NCBI GenBank assembly: GCA_900752015.1
Contig: CAADTZ010000101.1
Location: 1 to 11,589, forward strand
Source of the DNA: an uncultured Collinsella sp.
GTDB taxonomy: Bacteria > Actinomycetota > Coriobacteriia > Coriobacteriales > Coriobacteriaceae
Direction: 5' to 3'
Length of the DNA stretch: 11,589 nucleotides
In this document: positions 1-6,814 of the stretch, in pieces
Layout: every line of letters begins with the position of its first letter
Numbering within the stretch: position 1 is the stretch's first letter
Translations under genes and position numbers: made by a program
The notes under the pieces: generated by a model
What the model was told of the DNA's origin: nothing
The model's input: the letters and a program-made list of their open reading frames with translations, nothing else
Databases searched by the model: none

Positions 1-22
1 CCGACCGATTGCAAGCGGTCGG
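1..22. repeat. Short hairpin at the left edge
   Basis: CCGACCG (1-7) is perfectly complementary to CGGTCGG (16-22) across an 8-base loop. It may be the first stem of the larger structured region that follows, or the remains of a terminator cut by the window edge. No T-tract follows it. Confidence 0.35.
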
Positions 23-38
23 CGGGGCCATTGTGGCT

Positions 39-177
39 CTTGACAGCGGATTGGGTCATATGAGCGAAAGCCCGCCAGGGCGAGCAAGGTGCCTTGAAAC
101 GAGGCGGCATTGACCTTCTGGTCATGCCGCCGAAGTTGAAAGGCAGATTGCCGCCCTGGCGGGCTTGCAGCGTCAAG
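39..177. repeat. Long rod-like imperfect palindrome, possible structured RNA or intergenic repeat
   Basis: Nested inverted repeats fold into one rod. The outer arms are 39-44 and 46-47 with 170-177. Then come 15 perfect pairs (68-82 with 152-166), 4 pairs (84-87 with 148-151), 5 pairs (91-95 with 140-144), 8 pairs (103-110 with 124-131) and 4 pairs (112-115 with 120-123) around a TTCT loop. About 36 pairs fall within 99 bases at 68-166, far more than expected by chance. The structure is equally possible on either strand. It lies just downstream of the minus-strand hydrolase gene. No RNase P, tmRNA or SRP signature is visible. It could be a dispersed intergenic repeat, a small RNA, or the end of a mobile element cut by the window edge. 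The pairing is seen directly; the role is unknown. Confidence 0.55.
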
Positions 178-179
178 TG

Positions 180-207
180 GTTACGGCGTTTGGTAAAACG
201 CCGTAAC
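180..207. terminator. 12-bp hairpin at the end of the hydrolase gene
   Basis: GTTACGGCGTTT (180-191) pairs perfectly with AAACGCCGTAAC (196-207) around a GGTA loop. It abuts the minus-strand hydrolase stop codon (207-209), so it probably ends that transcript. It could also end a plus-strand transcript running through the structured region to its left. There is no long T-tract on either side, so efficiency as an intrinsic terminator is uncertain. Confidence 0.5.
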
Positions 208-1109
208 TAAAACCCGTGGCGCTCCAGGAAGCGGAAGGCTAGGCGAATCCAGGGACGGACTGCCACCTGCTTGTCCTCGTTGTCGACCGCGGTGTTGGCG
301 TTGCCGAGCGAAAGGCCGTGACCGCCCTGGTCAAAGACGTGCATCTCGCAAGCGACGCCCTCCTCCGCCATGCGCTGCGCAAACGGGTAGACCTGCGCGA
401 TCGGCGCCGTTTTGTCGTCGGACACGCCCCACACAAAGGTCGGCGGCATCTGACGCGAAACATGCGTGGTAGGGCAGATATCGGCCAAATGCTCGTCAGT
501 TGCCTCGCCGCCCGTCACCATCGACAGGTAGTCGTTGAGCAAATCGCGTCCCGTCTTGCCGCCCGTCTTGGGCACGCGCAAGTCAATGCGCGGATCGCGC
601 GTCTGCATGTCGCGCACATAGGCAAAGTCGAGCAATGGATAGCCCAGCACCACGGCGTCGGGACGAATATCCTCCGGACGAGCCCCTGCCAGACCCGCGA
701 AGGGACCAGTCTTCCATTGCGTTGCCAGCGAAGCGCAGATCATGCCGCCCGCCGAGAAGCCCACGACGCACACGCGCTTGGGATCGACATGCCACTCGTC
801 GGCGTTGGCGCGGACCGTGGCGACCATCTTGGCAAGATCTGCCTGGGGGTGCGGAAAGCTCACGTCACCCGTAGAACTCGTGACATAGTTGAGCACAAAG
901 GCCTGGTAGCCGCGATCCAAAAATGCAAACGCCACCGGGTCCTGCTCGTGCGGAGCGATATGCGTAAACCCGCCTCCGCCGCAGATGATCACCGCGGGGC
1001 GGCGGCCATTCGGTTTATCGGGCAGCGGCTCGGCACCCAAATACGTAAACGTCGCCGGATAATCCTCGGTCGGCTCCTCGCCCCACAGCGCATGGTTCTC
1101 GACAATCAT
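207..1109 (-). CDS. Alpha/beta hydrolase (BD-FAE / acetyl-esterase-like)
   Basis: A 300-residue cytoplasmic alpha/beta-hydrolase-fold protein, probably an esterase or lipase of the acetyl-xylan-esterase/BD-FAE-like group. GGGG at residues 44-47 after a hydrophobic strand forms the oxyanion-hole region. GFSAGG at 117-122 is the nucleophile elbow with Ser119. The acid is Asp232 (or Asp231) in WGVSDDKTAP, and His264 in GGHG completes the triad. No signal peptide is seen. The open frame extends further upstream, but the ATG at 1109 has AGGGAG (1115-1120) five bases before it and begins a typical family N-terminus, so I use it. The gene diverges from the PTS EIIA gene and stands alone. The family is clear; the substrate (acetylated sugar, bile or xenobiotic ester) cannot be read from the sequence. 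Confidence 0.9.
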   Translation of the reverse strand: MIVENHALWGEEPTEDYPATFTYLGAEPLPDKPNGRRPAVIICGGGGFTHIAPHEQDPVAFAFLDRGYQAFVLNYVTSSTGDVSFPHPQADLAKMVATVRANADEWHVDPKRVCVVGFSAGGMICASLATQWKTGPFAGLAGARPEDIRPDAVVLGYPLLDFAYVRDMQTRDPRIDLRVPKTGGKTGRDLLNDYLSMVTGGEATDEHLADICPTTHVSRQMPPTFVWGVSDDKTAPIAQVYPFAQRMAEEGVACEMHVFDQGGHGLSLGNANTAVDNEDKQVAVRPWIRLAFRFLERHGF

Positions 1110-1235
1110 ATGTGCTCCCTTCGCGCAAATTATGCGCCCTTGTTTTTTGCCTTCAAGCGTACCCCACTTGAACCCGTGGCGCAGAAACACTCCGGCAATA
1201 AGTTTCCCTTCAACTGATATATCACATAATCCCAG

Positions 1236-1264
1236 TTCAGAGGTATCGTTGAGCAGCGTAGAAT
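1236..1264 (+). promoter_or_regulatory. Putative promoter for the PTS EIIA gene
   Basis: TTCAGA (1236-1241, 4 of 6 to TTGACA) is followed after 17 bases by TAGAAT (1259-1264, 5 of 6 to TATAAT). The transcript would start near 1271, leaving a leader of about 80 bases that contains the LacI-type palindrome. Confidence 0.5.
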
Positions 1265-1295
1265 AGGGGCGTTGACCAAGCCGCGAAACACATGT

Positions 1296-1305
1296 GAAAC
1301 GTTTC
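1296..1305. promoter_or_regulatory. LacI/GalR-type operator palindrome
   Basis: GAAACGTTTC is a perfect 10-bp palindrome with the central CG typical of operators for the LacI/GalR repressor family. It lies about 25 bases downstream of the predicted transcription start and 47 bases before the EIIA start codon, a position suited to roadblock repression. No LacI-family gene is in the window, so the regulator would act in trans. The site is seen; its use is inferred. Confidence 0.5.
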
Positions 1306-1352
1306 CGGCAAACCAAACGCGCGATATGCGCCTATTTAAGTTGGAGGCAACT

Positions 1353-1916
1353 ATGGGTCTGCTCGATTCGCTTAAGTCCACCTTCACCTCGACCGGCGAG
1401 GCGTCCGTTCCGCCCGCAGCAAGCTTCGCTACCCGCGAAGGCGTCATCTATGCCCCCGTCAACGGCGTGCTCGTCAACCTGAACGAGGTTCCCGACGAGA
1501 CGATCGCCTCGGGCATGCTTGGCCAGGGCTATGGCATCGAGCCCATTACCGGCACCATCTATGCGCCCGCCAACGGCCGCATCGGCGCCACCACTGTCAC
1601 CAACCACTCCATCGGCATGATCACCGAGGACGGTCTTCGCGTGTTCATCCATGTTGGCCTGGGCACCGTGGAAATGAACGGCAAGGGTTTTGCCCGCTTT
1701 GTCGAGATGGGCGATGTGGTCAAGGCAGGCCAGCCGCTCATCAGCTTCGACCGCGAGGCCATTAAGGCCGCTGGTCACGAGGACATCGTGACCGTCATCG
1801 TCTCCGAGCTCGATCGTCTTAAGAGCATCGACCATGTCGGCGAGTCCGGCACGCTTATCGGCGGCAACCCGCTCGTTAAGCTTGGCGACCCGCTGCTGGT
1901 AGCCAAGACCAAGTAG
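1353..1916 (+). CDS. PTS glucose-type EIIA component (crr-like), stand-alone
   Basis: A 187-residue soluble phosphocarrier of the EIIA-Glc family. It takes phosphate from HPr and passes it to the IIB domain of a sugar permease. In enteric bacteria the same family also regulates carbon metabolism. The core is GVIYAPVNGVL (30-40), then TNHSIG with His85 and VFIHVGLGTVEMNGKGF with His100, the expected phosphorylated histidine, and the beta-barrel end EMGDVVKAGQPLI (118-130). There is no IIB or IIC domain, so the length matches a free-standing EIIA. The start at 1353 is chosen because GGAGG (1343-1347) precedes it and the upstream in-frame extension does not resemble the family. It is monocistronic here, with a LacI-type site in its leader and a terminator after it, and its partner IIBC must lie elsewhere. 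Confidence 0.93.
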   Translation: MGLLDSLKSTFTSTGEASVPPAASFATREGVIYAPVNGVLVNLNEVPDETIASGMLGQGYGIEPITGTIYAPANGRIGATTVTNHSIGMITEDGLRVFIHVGLGTVEMNGKGFARFVEMGDVVKAGQPLISFDREAIKAAGHEDIVTVIVSELDRLKSIDHVGESGTLIGGNPLVKLGDPLLVAKTK

Positions 1917-1953
1917 CCAGGCCCCGCGCCACACAGCCAAAAAGCACCTCGTC

Positions 1954-1987
1954 AAGCGCCCGCGACCATTTGGCCGCGGGCGCTTTT
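1954..1987 (+). terminator. Intrinsic terminator after the PTS EIIA gene
   Basis: AAGCGCCCGCG (1954-1964) pairs perfectly with CGCGGGCGCTT (1975-1985), followed by TTTT (1984-1987). It lies 38 bases past the EIIA stop codon and separates that gene from asnS. Confidence 0.88.
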
Positions 1988-2042
1988 CGTTTGAAAAACC
2001 ATCCCGCCAATGCCTTATCTGTATAGCCCAAATGAGCCGAGC

Positions 2043-2051
2043 TGCTAGAAT
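2043..2051 (+). promoter_or_regulatory. Putative extended -10 promoter for asnS
   Basis: TGCTAGAAT contains TAGAAT (5 of 6 to TATAAT) preceded by the extended -10 TGn. No good -35 is seen, as expected for an extended -10 promoter. Transcription would begin about 40 bases before the asnS start. No T-box leader is visible in that short distance. Confidence 0.45.
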
Positions 2052-2097
2052 ATCGAACTGTATGGATAACTATCATTCAACCGTTATGGGAGGATAC

Positions 2098-3501
2098 GTG
2101 AACCGCACCAAAATCGCGCAGCTCTATGCCGATGCCGAGTCGCTCGGCGGCCAGACCGTCACCGTCGCCGGCTGGGTCAAGTCCGTCCGCGACATGAAGA
2201 ACTTTGGCTTTGTTACGCTCAACGACGGCAGCTGCTTCCGCGACCTGCAGGTCGTCATGAACCGCGAGGCACTCGACAACTACGACGAGATCGCCCATCA
2301 AAACGTCTCGGCCGCACTCATTTGCACCGGCACCGTCAAGCTGACCCCCGATGCGCCCCAGCCTTTCGAGCTTTCTGCCACCTCCATCGAGGTCGAGGGC
2401 ACGAGCGCCCCGGATTACCCGCTGCAGAAGAAGCGCGCAACCGTCGAGTTCCTGCGCACCCAGCAGCACCTGCGCCCGCGCACCAACCTGTTCCGCGCCG
2501 TGTTCCGCATCCGCTCTGTCGCGGCTGCCGCCATCCACCGCTTCTTCCAGGAGCAGGGCTTTGTCTACGTCAATACCCCCATCATCACCACGAGTGACTG
2601 CGAGGGCGCCGGCGAGATGTTCCGCGTGACCACGCTCGACCCCAAAAATCCGCCCCTCACCGAGTCCGGCGAGGTCGACTGGAGCCAGGACTTCTTTGGC
2701 AAGCATGCAAGCCTCACCGTGTCCGGTCAGCTCAATGCCGAGAACTTTGCCATGGCCTTTGGCGACGTGTACACCTTTGGCCCCACCTTCCGCGCCGAAA
2801 ACTCCAACACCACGCGCCACGCCGCCGAGTTTTGGATGATCGAGCCCGAGATGGCCTTCGCCGACCTTAACGACTACATGGATAACGCCGAGGCCATGCT
2901 CAAGTATGTCCTCAAGGACGTCATGGCAACCTGCCCCGACGAGCTCAATATGCTCAACAAGTTTGTGGACAAGGGTCTGCTCGAGCGCCTGGACCACGTC
3001 GCCAACTCCGACTTTGCCCGCGTTACCTACACCGAGGCCGTCGAGATCCTGGAGCAGGCCGTCGCTGCTGGCCACCAGTTTGATTACCCCGTCAGCTGGG
3101 GCATCGACCTGCAGACCGAGCACGAGCGCTTCCTGACCGAGGAGCACTTTAAGCGCCCGACCTTCGTGACCGACTACCCGGCCGAGATCAAGGCGTTCTA
3201 CACGCGCATGAACGAGAACGGCAAGACCGTCGCCGCCGCCGACTGCCTGGTTCCCGGTATCGGCGAGATTATCGGCGGCTCCCAGCGCGAGGAGCGCCTA
3301 GATCTGCTCGAGGCCCGCATCAAGGACCTGGGCATGAATCCCGAGCAGTACAAGTACTACCTTGACCTGCGCCGCTACGGTTCCTGCAAGCACGCCGGCT
3401 ACGGTCTGGGCTTCGAGCGCTTGGTCATGTATCTGACCGGCGTGGGCAACATCCGCGACGTCCTGCCGCACCCGCGCACCGTGGGCAACGCCGACTTCTA
3501 A
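2098..3501 (+). CDS. asnS: Asparaginyl-tRNA synthetase
   Basis: Class IIb aminoacyl-tRNA synthetase of 467 residues, essentially the same size as E. coli AsnRS. It activates asparagine with ATP and charges tRNA-Asn in the cytoplasm. The N-terminal OB-fold anticodon-binding domain (about 15-100) includes VTVAGWVKSVRDMKNFGFV. The catalytic domain follows, with the conserved SGQLNAENFAMAFGDVYTFGP stretch near 209-229, motif 2 as FRAENSNTTRHAAEFWMIE near 231-249 and motif 3 as GYGLGFERLVMYLTG (434-448). The ending LPHPRT differs slightly from the commoner IPFPRT form. The start is the GTG at 2098: GGGAGGA (2088-2094) sits just before it and the family N-terminus begins there, whereas the upstream in-frame extension is unlike AsnRS. 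It forms a single-gene unit ending in a strong terminator. Confidence 0.97.
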   Translation: MNRTKIAQLYADAESLGGQTVTVAGWVKSVRDMKNFGFVTLNDGSCFRDLQVVMNREALDNYDEIAHQNVSAALICTGTVKLTPDAPQPFELSATSIEVEGTSAPDYPLQKKRATVEFLRTQQHLRPRTNLFRAVFRIRSVAAAAIHRFFQEQGFVYVNTPIITTSDCEGAGEMFRVTTLDPKNPPLTESGEVDWSQDFFGKHASLTVSGQLNAENFAMAFGDVYTFGPTFRAENSNTTRHAAEFWMIEPEMAFADLNDYMDNAEAMLKYVLKDVMATCPDELNMLNKFVDKGLLERLDHVANSDFARVTYTEAVEILEQAVAAGHQFDYPVSWGIDLQTEHERFLTEEHFKRPTFVTDYPAEIKAFYTRMNENGKTVAAADCLVPGIGEIIGGSQREERLDLLEARIKDLGMNPEQYKYYLDLRRYGSCKHAGYGLGFERLVMYLTGVGNIRDVLPHPRTVGNADF

Positions 3502-3548
3502 TCGTCGGACGCTAGCTCGCGTCGCCACACGCCAACGCTCATCGCACA

Positions 3549-3583
3549 AGCGTCTCTCGACATCGGTCGAGAGACGCTTTTTT
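3549..3583 (+). terminator. Intrinsic terminator after asnS
   Basis: AGCGTCTCTCGA (3549-3560) pairs perfectly with TCGAGAGACGCT (3567-3578) around a six-base loop, and a run of six T (3578-3583) follows. It is a textbook terminator 48 bases past the stop codon. Confidence 0.95.
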
Positions 3584-3677
3584 CAACAGCATCCGTCAAG
3601 CTTTTAGCAAGTTTTTGGTCAGTTGAGCAGGGCTGTTGAAAACTCGACCCGCCGTTTGCCGACGACTACCGACCGCC

Positions 3678-3689
3678 CAGGGCGCCCTG
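3678..3689. promoter_or_regulatory. 12-bp palindrome upstream of the WYL regulator gene
   Basis: CAGGGCGCCCTG is a perfect 12-bp palindrome about 70 bases before the regulator's start codon. A second repeat overlaps it, CCCAGGG (3676-3682) facing a CCCTGGG further right. It is a candidate operator, possibly for autoregulation. No convincing promoter could be placed beside it, and GC-rich DNA makes such palindromes less surprising. Confidence 0.3.
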
Positions 3690-3759
3690 CACCCCTGGGA
3701 AAGCCCCGCGTCCTAGGCTCCATACCGTCGCCACCCAAAACGGAAAGGACGTGGGCACG

Positions 3760-4545
3760 ATGACCGAAGCCGCTGTTGAAACCTACGACACCACGACTAG
3801 AGGCGCCGTCTCGATGGCAGCCTATCGCGCCGTTCGCATCCTGCAACTATTAAGCGAAAACACCGGCGAGGACAAGGCCATGCTTTCCGATGAGTTGATC
3901 CGGCGCCTCGCCCATCCCGACGACCCCGCCCGCATGCCCATCTCGGCGGCGCGGCGCAGCATCTACACCGCCATCTCCGCGCTTCGCCATGCCGGATACG
4001 AAATTGAGTACAAACGCGGCGTGGGCTACAAACTTCTTACCCGCCCGCTCACCGATGAAGAGATCATCCGGCTCCACGGTATGGTCATGCGCAACCGCTC
4101 CACGCCCATCGCTATCCGCAAGAGCATGGCACAGCACTTAGTTGCCATGGCGAGCGCCGACGTTCGCGGCTACCTCGATACACCCGAACCCGCTCCAAGC
4201 GCAGGCAGCAAGGCTACCAAGGCAACACGCACGCCCATCAAGCGCATCGACACGTGCGAGCTCGTCGAGCAGGCCATCGACCACGGAACCACGGTGAGTT
4301 TTGATATTTCGAGCGTCACGGCACGTGGCGAAACCGAAGCAGCACGGATGACACTCCGCCCCTTTGCCATCAGGCAGCGCGATGGCATCTCGTATCTGCT
4401 GGGATCGGTCTACGACGCCCGAGGCACCGACGATACGCTGCGCACCGTCGAGATCGCCCGAATGAGAAACGTCAGCACGCGCCTGCTCGACGGCAAGAAG
4501 CTCTTCGCCGCCCTAGACGAGGACGACGCCTCCTCCGCCGCATAA
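3760..4545 (+). CDS. WYL-domain transcriptional regulator with N-terminal winged helix
   Basis: A predicted DNA-binding regulator of 261 residues. Residues about 18-93 form an HTH_11-like winged helix, ending in the wing signature YEIEYKRGVGYKLL. After a variable Ala/Pro/Lys/Thr-rich linker (about 141-160), residues 165-245 resemble a WYL ligand-sensing domain. They include TLRPFAIRQRDGISYLLGSVYDA, where the usual Trp of the Trp-Tyr-Leu motif is replaced by Ser. Family members often sense small ligands or nucleic acid. I chose the ATG at 3760 over the GTG at 3751 because GGAAAGG (3742-3748) is 11 bases from the ATG and only two from the GTG. It lies between asnS and the ABC importer on the same strand, with no evident terminator after it. 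Control of the importer is possible but unproven. Confidence 0.8.
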   Translation: MTEAAVETYDTTTRGAVSMAAYRAVRILQLLSENTGEDKAMLSDELIRRLAHPDDPARMPISAARRSIYTAISALRHAGYEIEYKRGVGYKLLTRPLTDEEIIRLHGMVMRNRSTPIAIRKSMAQHLVAMASADVRGYLDTPEPAPSAGSKATKATRTPIKRIDTCELVEQAIDHGTTVSFDISSVTARGETEAARMTLRPFAIRQRDGISYLLGSVYDARGTDDTLRTVEIARMRNVSTRLLDGKKLFAALDEDDASSAA

Positions 4546-4614
4546 GACCCTCCGCCGCCCATTCGACTACCCGTACCGCCCATCCGATTCTGTATTAAAA
4601 AACCCGCCAGGCTG

Positions 4615-4642
4615 TTGTAAAAATGGACATCAGCGCTACTAT
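4615..4642 (+). promoter_or_regulatory. Putative promoter for the ABC importer
   Basis: TTGTAA (4615-4620) and TACTAT (4637-4642) are separated by 16 bases. The leader to the lipoprotein start codon would be only about 55 bases. It holds a small TGCAC/GTGCA hairpin near 4649-4672 but no T-box or tryptophan-codon leader peptide. Confidence 0.5.
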
Positions 4643-4705
4643 AGTTCCACTTGCACTTTGTCCCAGTGCAGTGTTTCCAGCCATTTTTATACTGGGGGTA
4701 ATGAT

Positions 4706-5686
4706 ATGAAGGACATCACCATCAGCCGCAGGAGCCTTCTGGTCTCCGCCGGCCTGCTCGCGCTCGCCCCGCTCGCCGGATGCGGCGGCAACTCTGGTTC
4801 CGGCTCCGCTGCCGCCGGTTCCGACTACACCATCGGCGTTCTGCAACTCACCGAGCACTCCGCACTCGATGCCGCCAACGACGGCTTTGTCAAGGCCATC
4901 AAGGAGAGCGGCCTTAAGGTCAAGATCGACCAGAAGAACGCCCAGAACGACCAGTCCACGTGTAAGTCCATCGCCGACAAGTTCGTGGGCGATGGCGTCG
5001 ACCTGATCTACGCCATCGCCACGCCCGCCGCACAGGCTGCTGCCGGTGCCACGGCCGATATCCCCATCGTGGGTTGCGCCATCACCGACTACGCCGCCTC
5101 CGGCCTGGTCCAGGACAACGACAAGCCCGGCACCAACGTCACGGGCGCCTCCGACCTTACCCCGGTCGCCGAGCAACTCGAGATGATGCAGAAGGTCCTG
5201 CCCGACGTAAAGAAGGTCGGCCTGCTCTACTGCACCGCCGAGTCCAACTCCGACGTCCAGATCAAGGCCGCCAAGAAGGAGCTCGACAAGCTGGGCCTCC
5301 AGTACACTGACTTCACCGTCTCGAGCTCCAACGAGATTCAGTCCGTCGTCGAGTCTGCCGTGGGCAAGGTCGATGCGCTGTACTCCCCCACCGACAACAC
5401 CATCGCCGCGGGTGCCTCGCAGGTCGGCCAGATCTGCAAGGAGAACAAGCTCCCCTTCGTGACCGGCGAGGAGGGCATGTGCAAGGCCGGCGGCCTGTTC
5501 ACCCTCTCCATCAACTACGAGGATCTGGGCTACGCCGCAGGCGAGATGGCCGTTAAGATCCTGAAAGGCGAGGCCAAGCCCGAGGACATGGCGATCAAGC
5601 ACCTCTCAAGCAAAGACCTGGTCGTCGTCAAGAACGACGAGATGGCCGAGGCTCTGGGCATCGATCTTTCCGCTCTGGACGAGTAG
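4706..5686 (+). CDS. ABC importer substrate-binding lipoprotein (ABC_sub_bind, TrpX-like)
   Basis: A 326-residue solute-binding protein of the ABC_sub_bind (PF04392-like) family, whose members include TrpX of TrpXYZ tryptophan importers. The N-terminus has two arginines (8-9), a hydrophobic stretch and the lipobox LAGC, so Cys26 should be lipidated and the protein anchored outside the membrane. A Gly/Ser/Ala-rich linker (27-40) follows. Two alpha/beta lobes come next: YTIGVLQLTEHSALDAANDGF opens the first, and KKVGLLYCTAESNS near 169-182 opens the second. GGGGG (4694-4698) lies seven bases before the chosen ATG. The permease and ATPase genes follow. The binding-pocket residues do not let me assign the ligand; tryptophan or another aromatic or amino-acid-like compound is the family-based guess. 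Confidence 0.88.
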   Translation: MKDITISRRSLLVSAGLLALAPLAGCGGNSGSGSAAAGSDYTIGVLQLTEHSALDAANDGFVKAIKESGLKVKIDQKNAQNDQSTCKSIADKFVGDGVDLIYAIATPAAQAAAGATADIPIVGCAITDYAASGLVQDNDKPGTNVTGASDLTPVAEQLEMMQKVLPDVKKVGLLYCTAESNSDVQIKAAKKELDKLGLQYTDFTVSSSNEIQSVVESAVGKVDALYSPTDNTIAAGASQVGQICKENKLPFVTGEEGMCKAGGLFTLSINYEDLGYAAGEMAVKILKGEAKPEDMAIKHLSSKDLVVVKNDEMAEALGIDLSALDE

Positions 5687-5756
5687 CGCCATGCGCGGTA
5701 GCGCGTCTAGGGCACGCACTCGCGCCGTTGACGTGTTATTCAATATCTGAGCCACA

Positions 5757-5787
5757 GGGGCGAACGCCAAAGACCGGCGTTCGCCCT
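5757..5787 (+). terminator. Hairpin between lipoprotein and permease genes
   Basis: GGGCGAACGCC (5758-5768) pairs perfectly with GGCGTTCGCCC (5776-5786) around a seven-base loop. The following TGCTTGTTTC is only weakly T-rich. It is likely a partial terminator or an mRNA-stabilising 3' hairpin that leaves more lipoprotein transcript than permease transcript. Confidence 0.6.
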
Positions 5788-5844
5788 GCTTGTTTCGGAT
5801 GAGTCAAAACATCCGGCCGCAGCTCTTTTATGCATTGTTACCGC

Positions 5845-5850
5845 TATCAT
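5845..5850 (+). promoter_or_regulatory. Possible -10 element before the permease gene
   Basis: TATCAT matches TATAAT at five of six positions and lies 46 bases before the permease start. No good -35 is visible at the expected spacing. The same TAYCATGGT string occurs before the MscS and ParB-BMP genes, which adds some weight. Confidence 0.3.
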
Positions 5851-5890
5851 GGTGACTCACGTGTCCACCCTATCCTAGGAGGTATGAAGC

Positions 5891-6814
5891 ATGCTCATTG
5901 CATTGCAGGGCGCCGTTTCGCAGGGCGTCCTCTGGGGTATTATGGTGCTTGGCGTGTTTATCACGTTCCGCCTGCTCGACATTCCCGATATGACCTGCGA
6001 CGGCAGCTTTGCCCTCGGCGGCTGCGTCTGCGCTGTGCTCATCGTCAATAACAACGTCGACCCGCTGTTCGCCGTGCTGGCCGGTATGTGCGCCGGCGCC
6101 ATCGCGGGCGCCGTCACGGGCATTCTGACCACCGTCTTTGAGATTCCCGCGATCCTCGCCGGAATCCTCACCCAGATCAGCCTGTGGTCCATCAACCTGC
6201 GCATCATGGGCAAGTCCAATACGCCCATTCTTGCCAAGGGCACCGTGTTCTCCGCCGTCAGCAATATGACCGGTCTGCCGCAGTCCACCGTTGCCATCAT
6301 CTTGGGCATCCTGCTCGCCGTGGCTATCGTTGCCATCCTGTATTGGTTCTTTGGCACCGAGATCGGCTCGGCGCTGCGAGCCACCGGCAACAACGAGTAC
6401 ATGATCCGCGCTCTGGGCGTCAACACCAACTCCACCAAGATGATCGCCCTCGTGCTCTCCAACGCCCTCATCGGCCTTTCGGGCGCTCTCATCTGCCAGA
6501 GCCAAAAGTATGCCGACATTGGTATGGGCACCGGTGCCATCGTTATCGGTCTTGCCGCCATTGTTATCGGCGAGGTGCTCGGCCGTCTGCTGCCCGGCGG
6601 CCTCACGCAGTTTAGCGTCCGTCTTGCCTCCGCCGTCTTTGGCTCCGTGGTGTACTTCCTTATCCGCGCCATCGTGCTGCAGTTGGGCATGGACGCCAAC
6701 GACATGAAGCTGCTCTCCGCCGCAATTGTCGCTGTGGCCCTGTGCGTGCCCGTGGTTTGGGAGCGCTATAAGCTCCGCAGCTCCTACACGAAGGGAGATG
6801 AGGCAGATGCTTAA
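5891..6814 (+). CDS. ABC importer permease (BPD_transp_2 family, TrpY-like)
   Basis: A polytopic inner-membrane permease of 307 residues, the channel of the importer, and a member of the BPD_transp_2 family. Hydrophobic segments span about 10-30, 40-55, 58-83, 86-101, 134-153, 184-203, 213-229, 242-265 and 274-290. The cytoplasmic loop GSALRATGNNEYMIRALGVNT (159-179) is the conserved ATPase-docking region. AGGAGG (5877-5882) is eight bases before the ATG at 5891. A nearer ATG at 5884 lies in a different, non-homologous frame and is too close to the ribosome site. The 3' end overlaps the ATPase start by 8 bases, so the two are translationally coupled. It is separated from the lipoprotein gene by 204 bases with a hairpin. 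Confidence 0.92.
   Translation: MLIALQGAVSQGVLWGIMVLGVFITFRLLDIPDMTCDGSFALGGCVCAVLIVNNNVDPLFAVLAGMCAGAIAGAVTGILTTVFEIPAILAGILTQISLWSINLRIMGKSNTPILAKGTVFSAVSNMTGLPQSTVAIILGILLAVAIVAILYWFFGTEIGSALRATGNNEYMIRALGVNTNSTKMIALVLSNALIGLSGALICQSQKYADIGMGTGAIVIGLAAIVIGEVLGRLLPGGLTQFSVRLASAVFGSVVYFLIRAIVLQLGMDANDMKLLSAAIVAVALCVPVVWERYKLRSSYTKGDEADA

Noticed and set aside
318..1217. Plus-strand open frame opposite the hydrolase gene (299 codons)
   Set aside because: The product is Arg/His-rich and unlike any family, while the minus strand carries a full catalytic triad in a proper fold.
1991..2021. TTGAAA with a downstream TATCTG as the asnS promoter
   Set aside because: The spacer is about 19 bases with a poor -10; the extended -10 TGCTAGAAT nearer the gene is the better candidate.
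2077..3147. Long minus-strand open frame opposite asnS (356 codons)
   Set aside because: It is the mirror of the GC-rich asnS coding bias. The product is a low-complexity Gly/Val/Leu/Asp mix without family features, and asnS is certain.
4643..4705. T-box or tryptophan attenuator in the importer leader
   Set aside because: The leader is only about 55-60 bases, with no antiterminator/terminator pair, no T-box sequence and no Trp-rich leader peptide.
5728..5749. TTGACG followed by TATCTG as a promoter for the permease gene
   Set aside because: The spacing between the boxes is only about 10 bases, too short for a sigma-70-type promoter.
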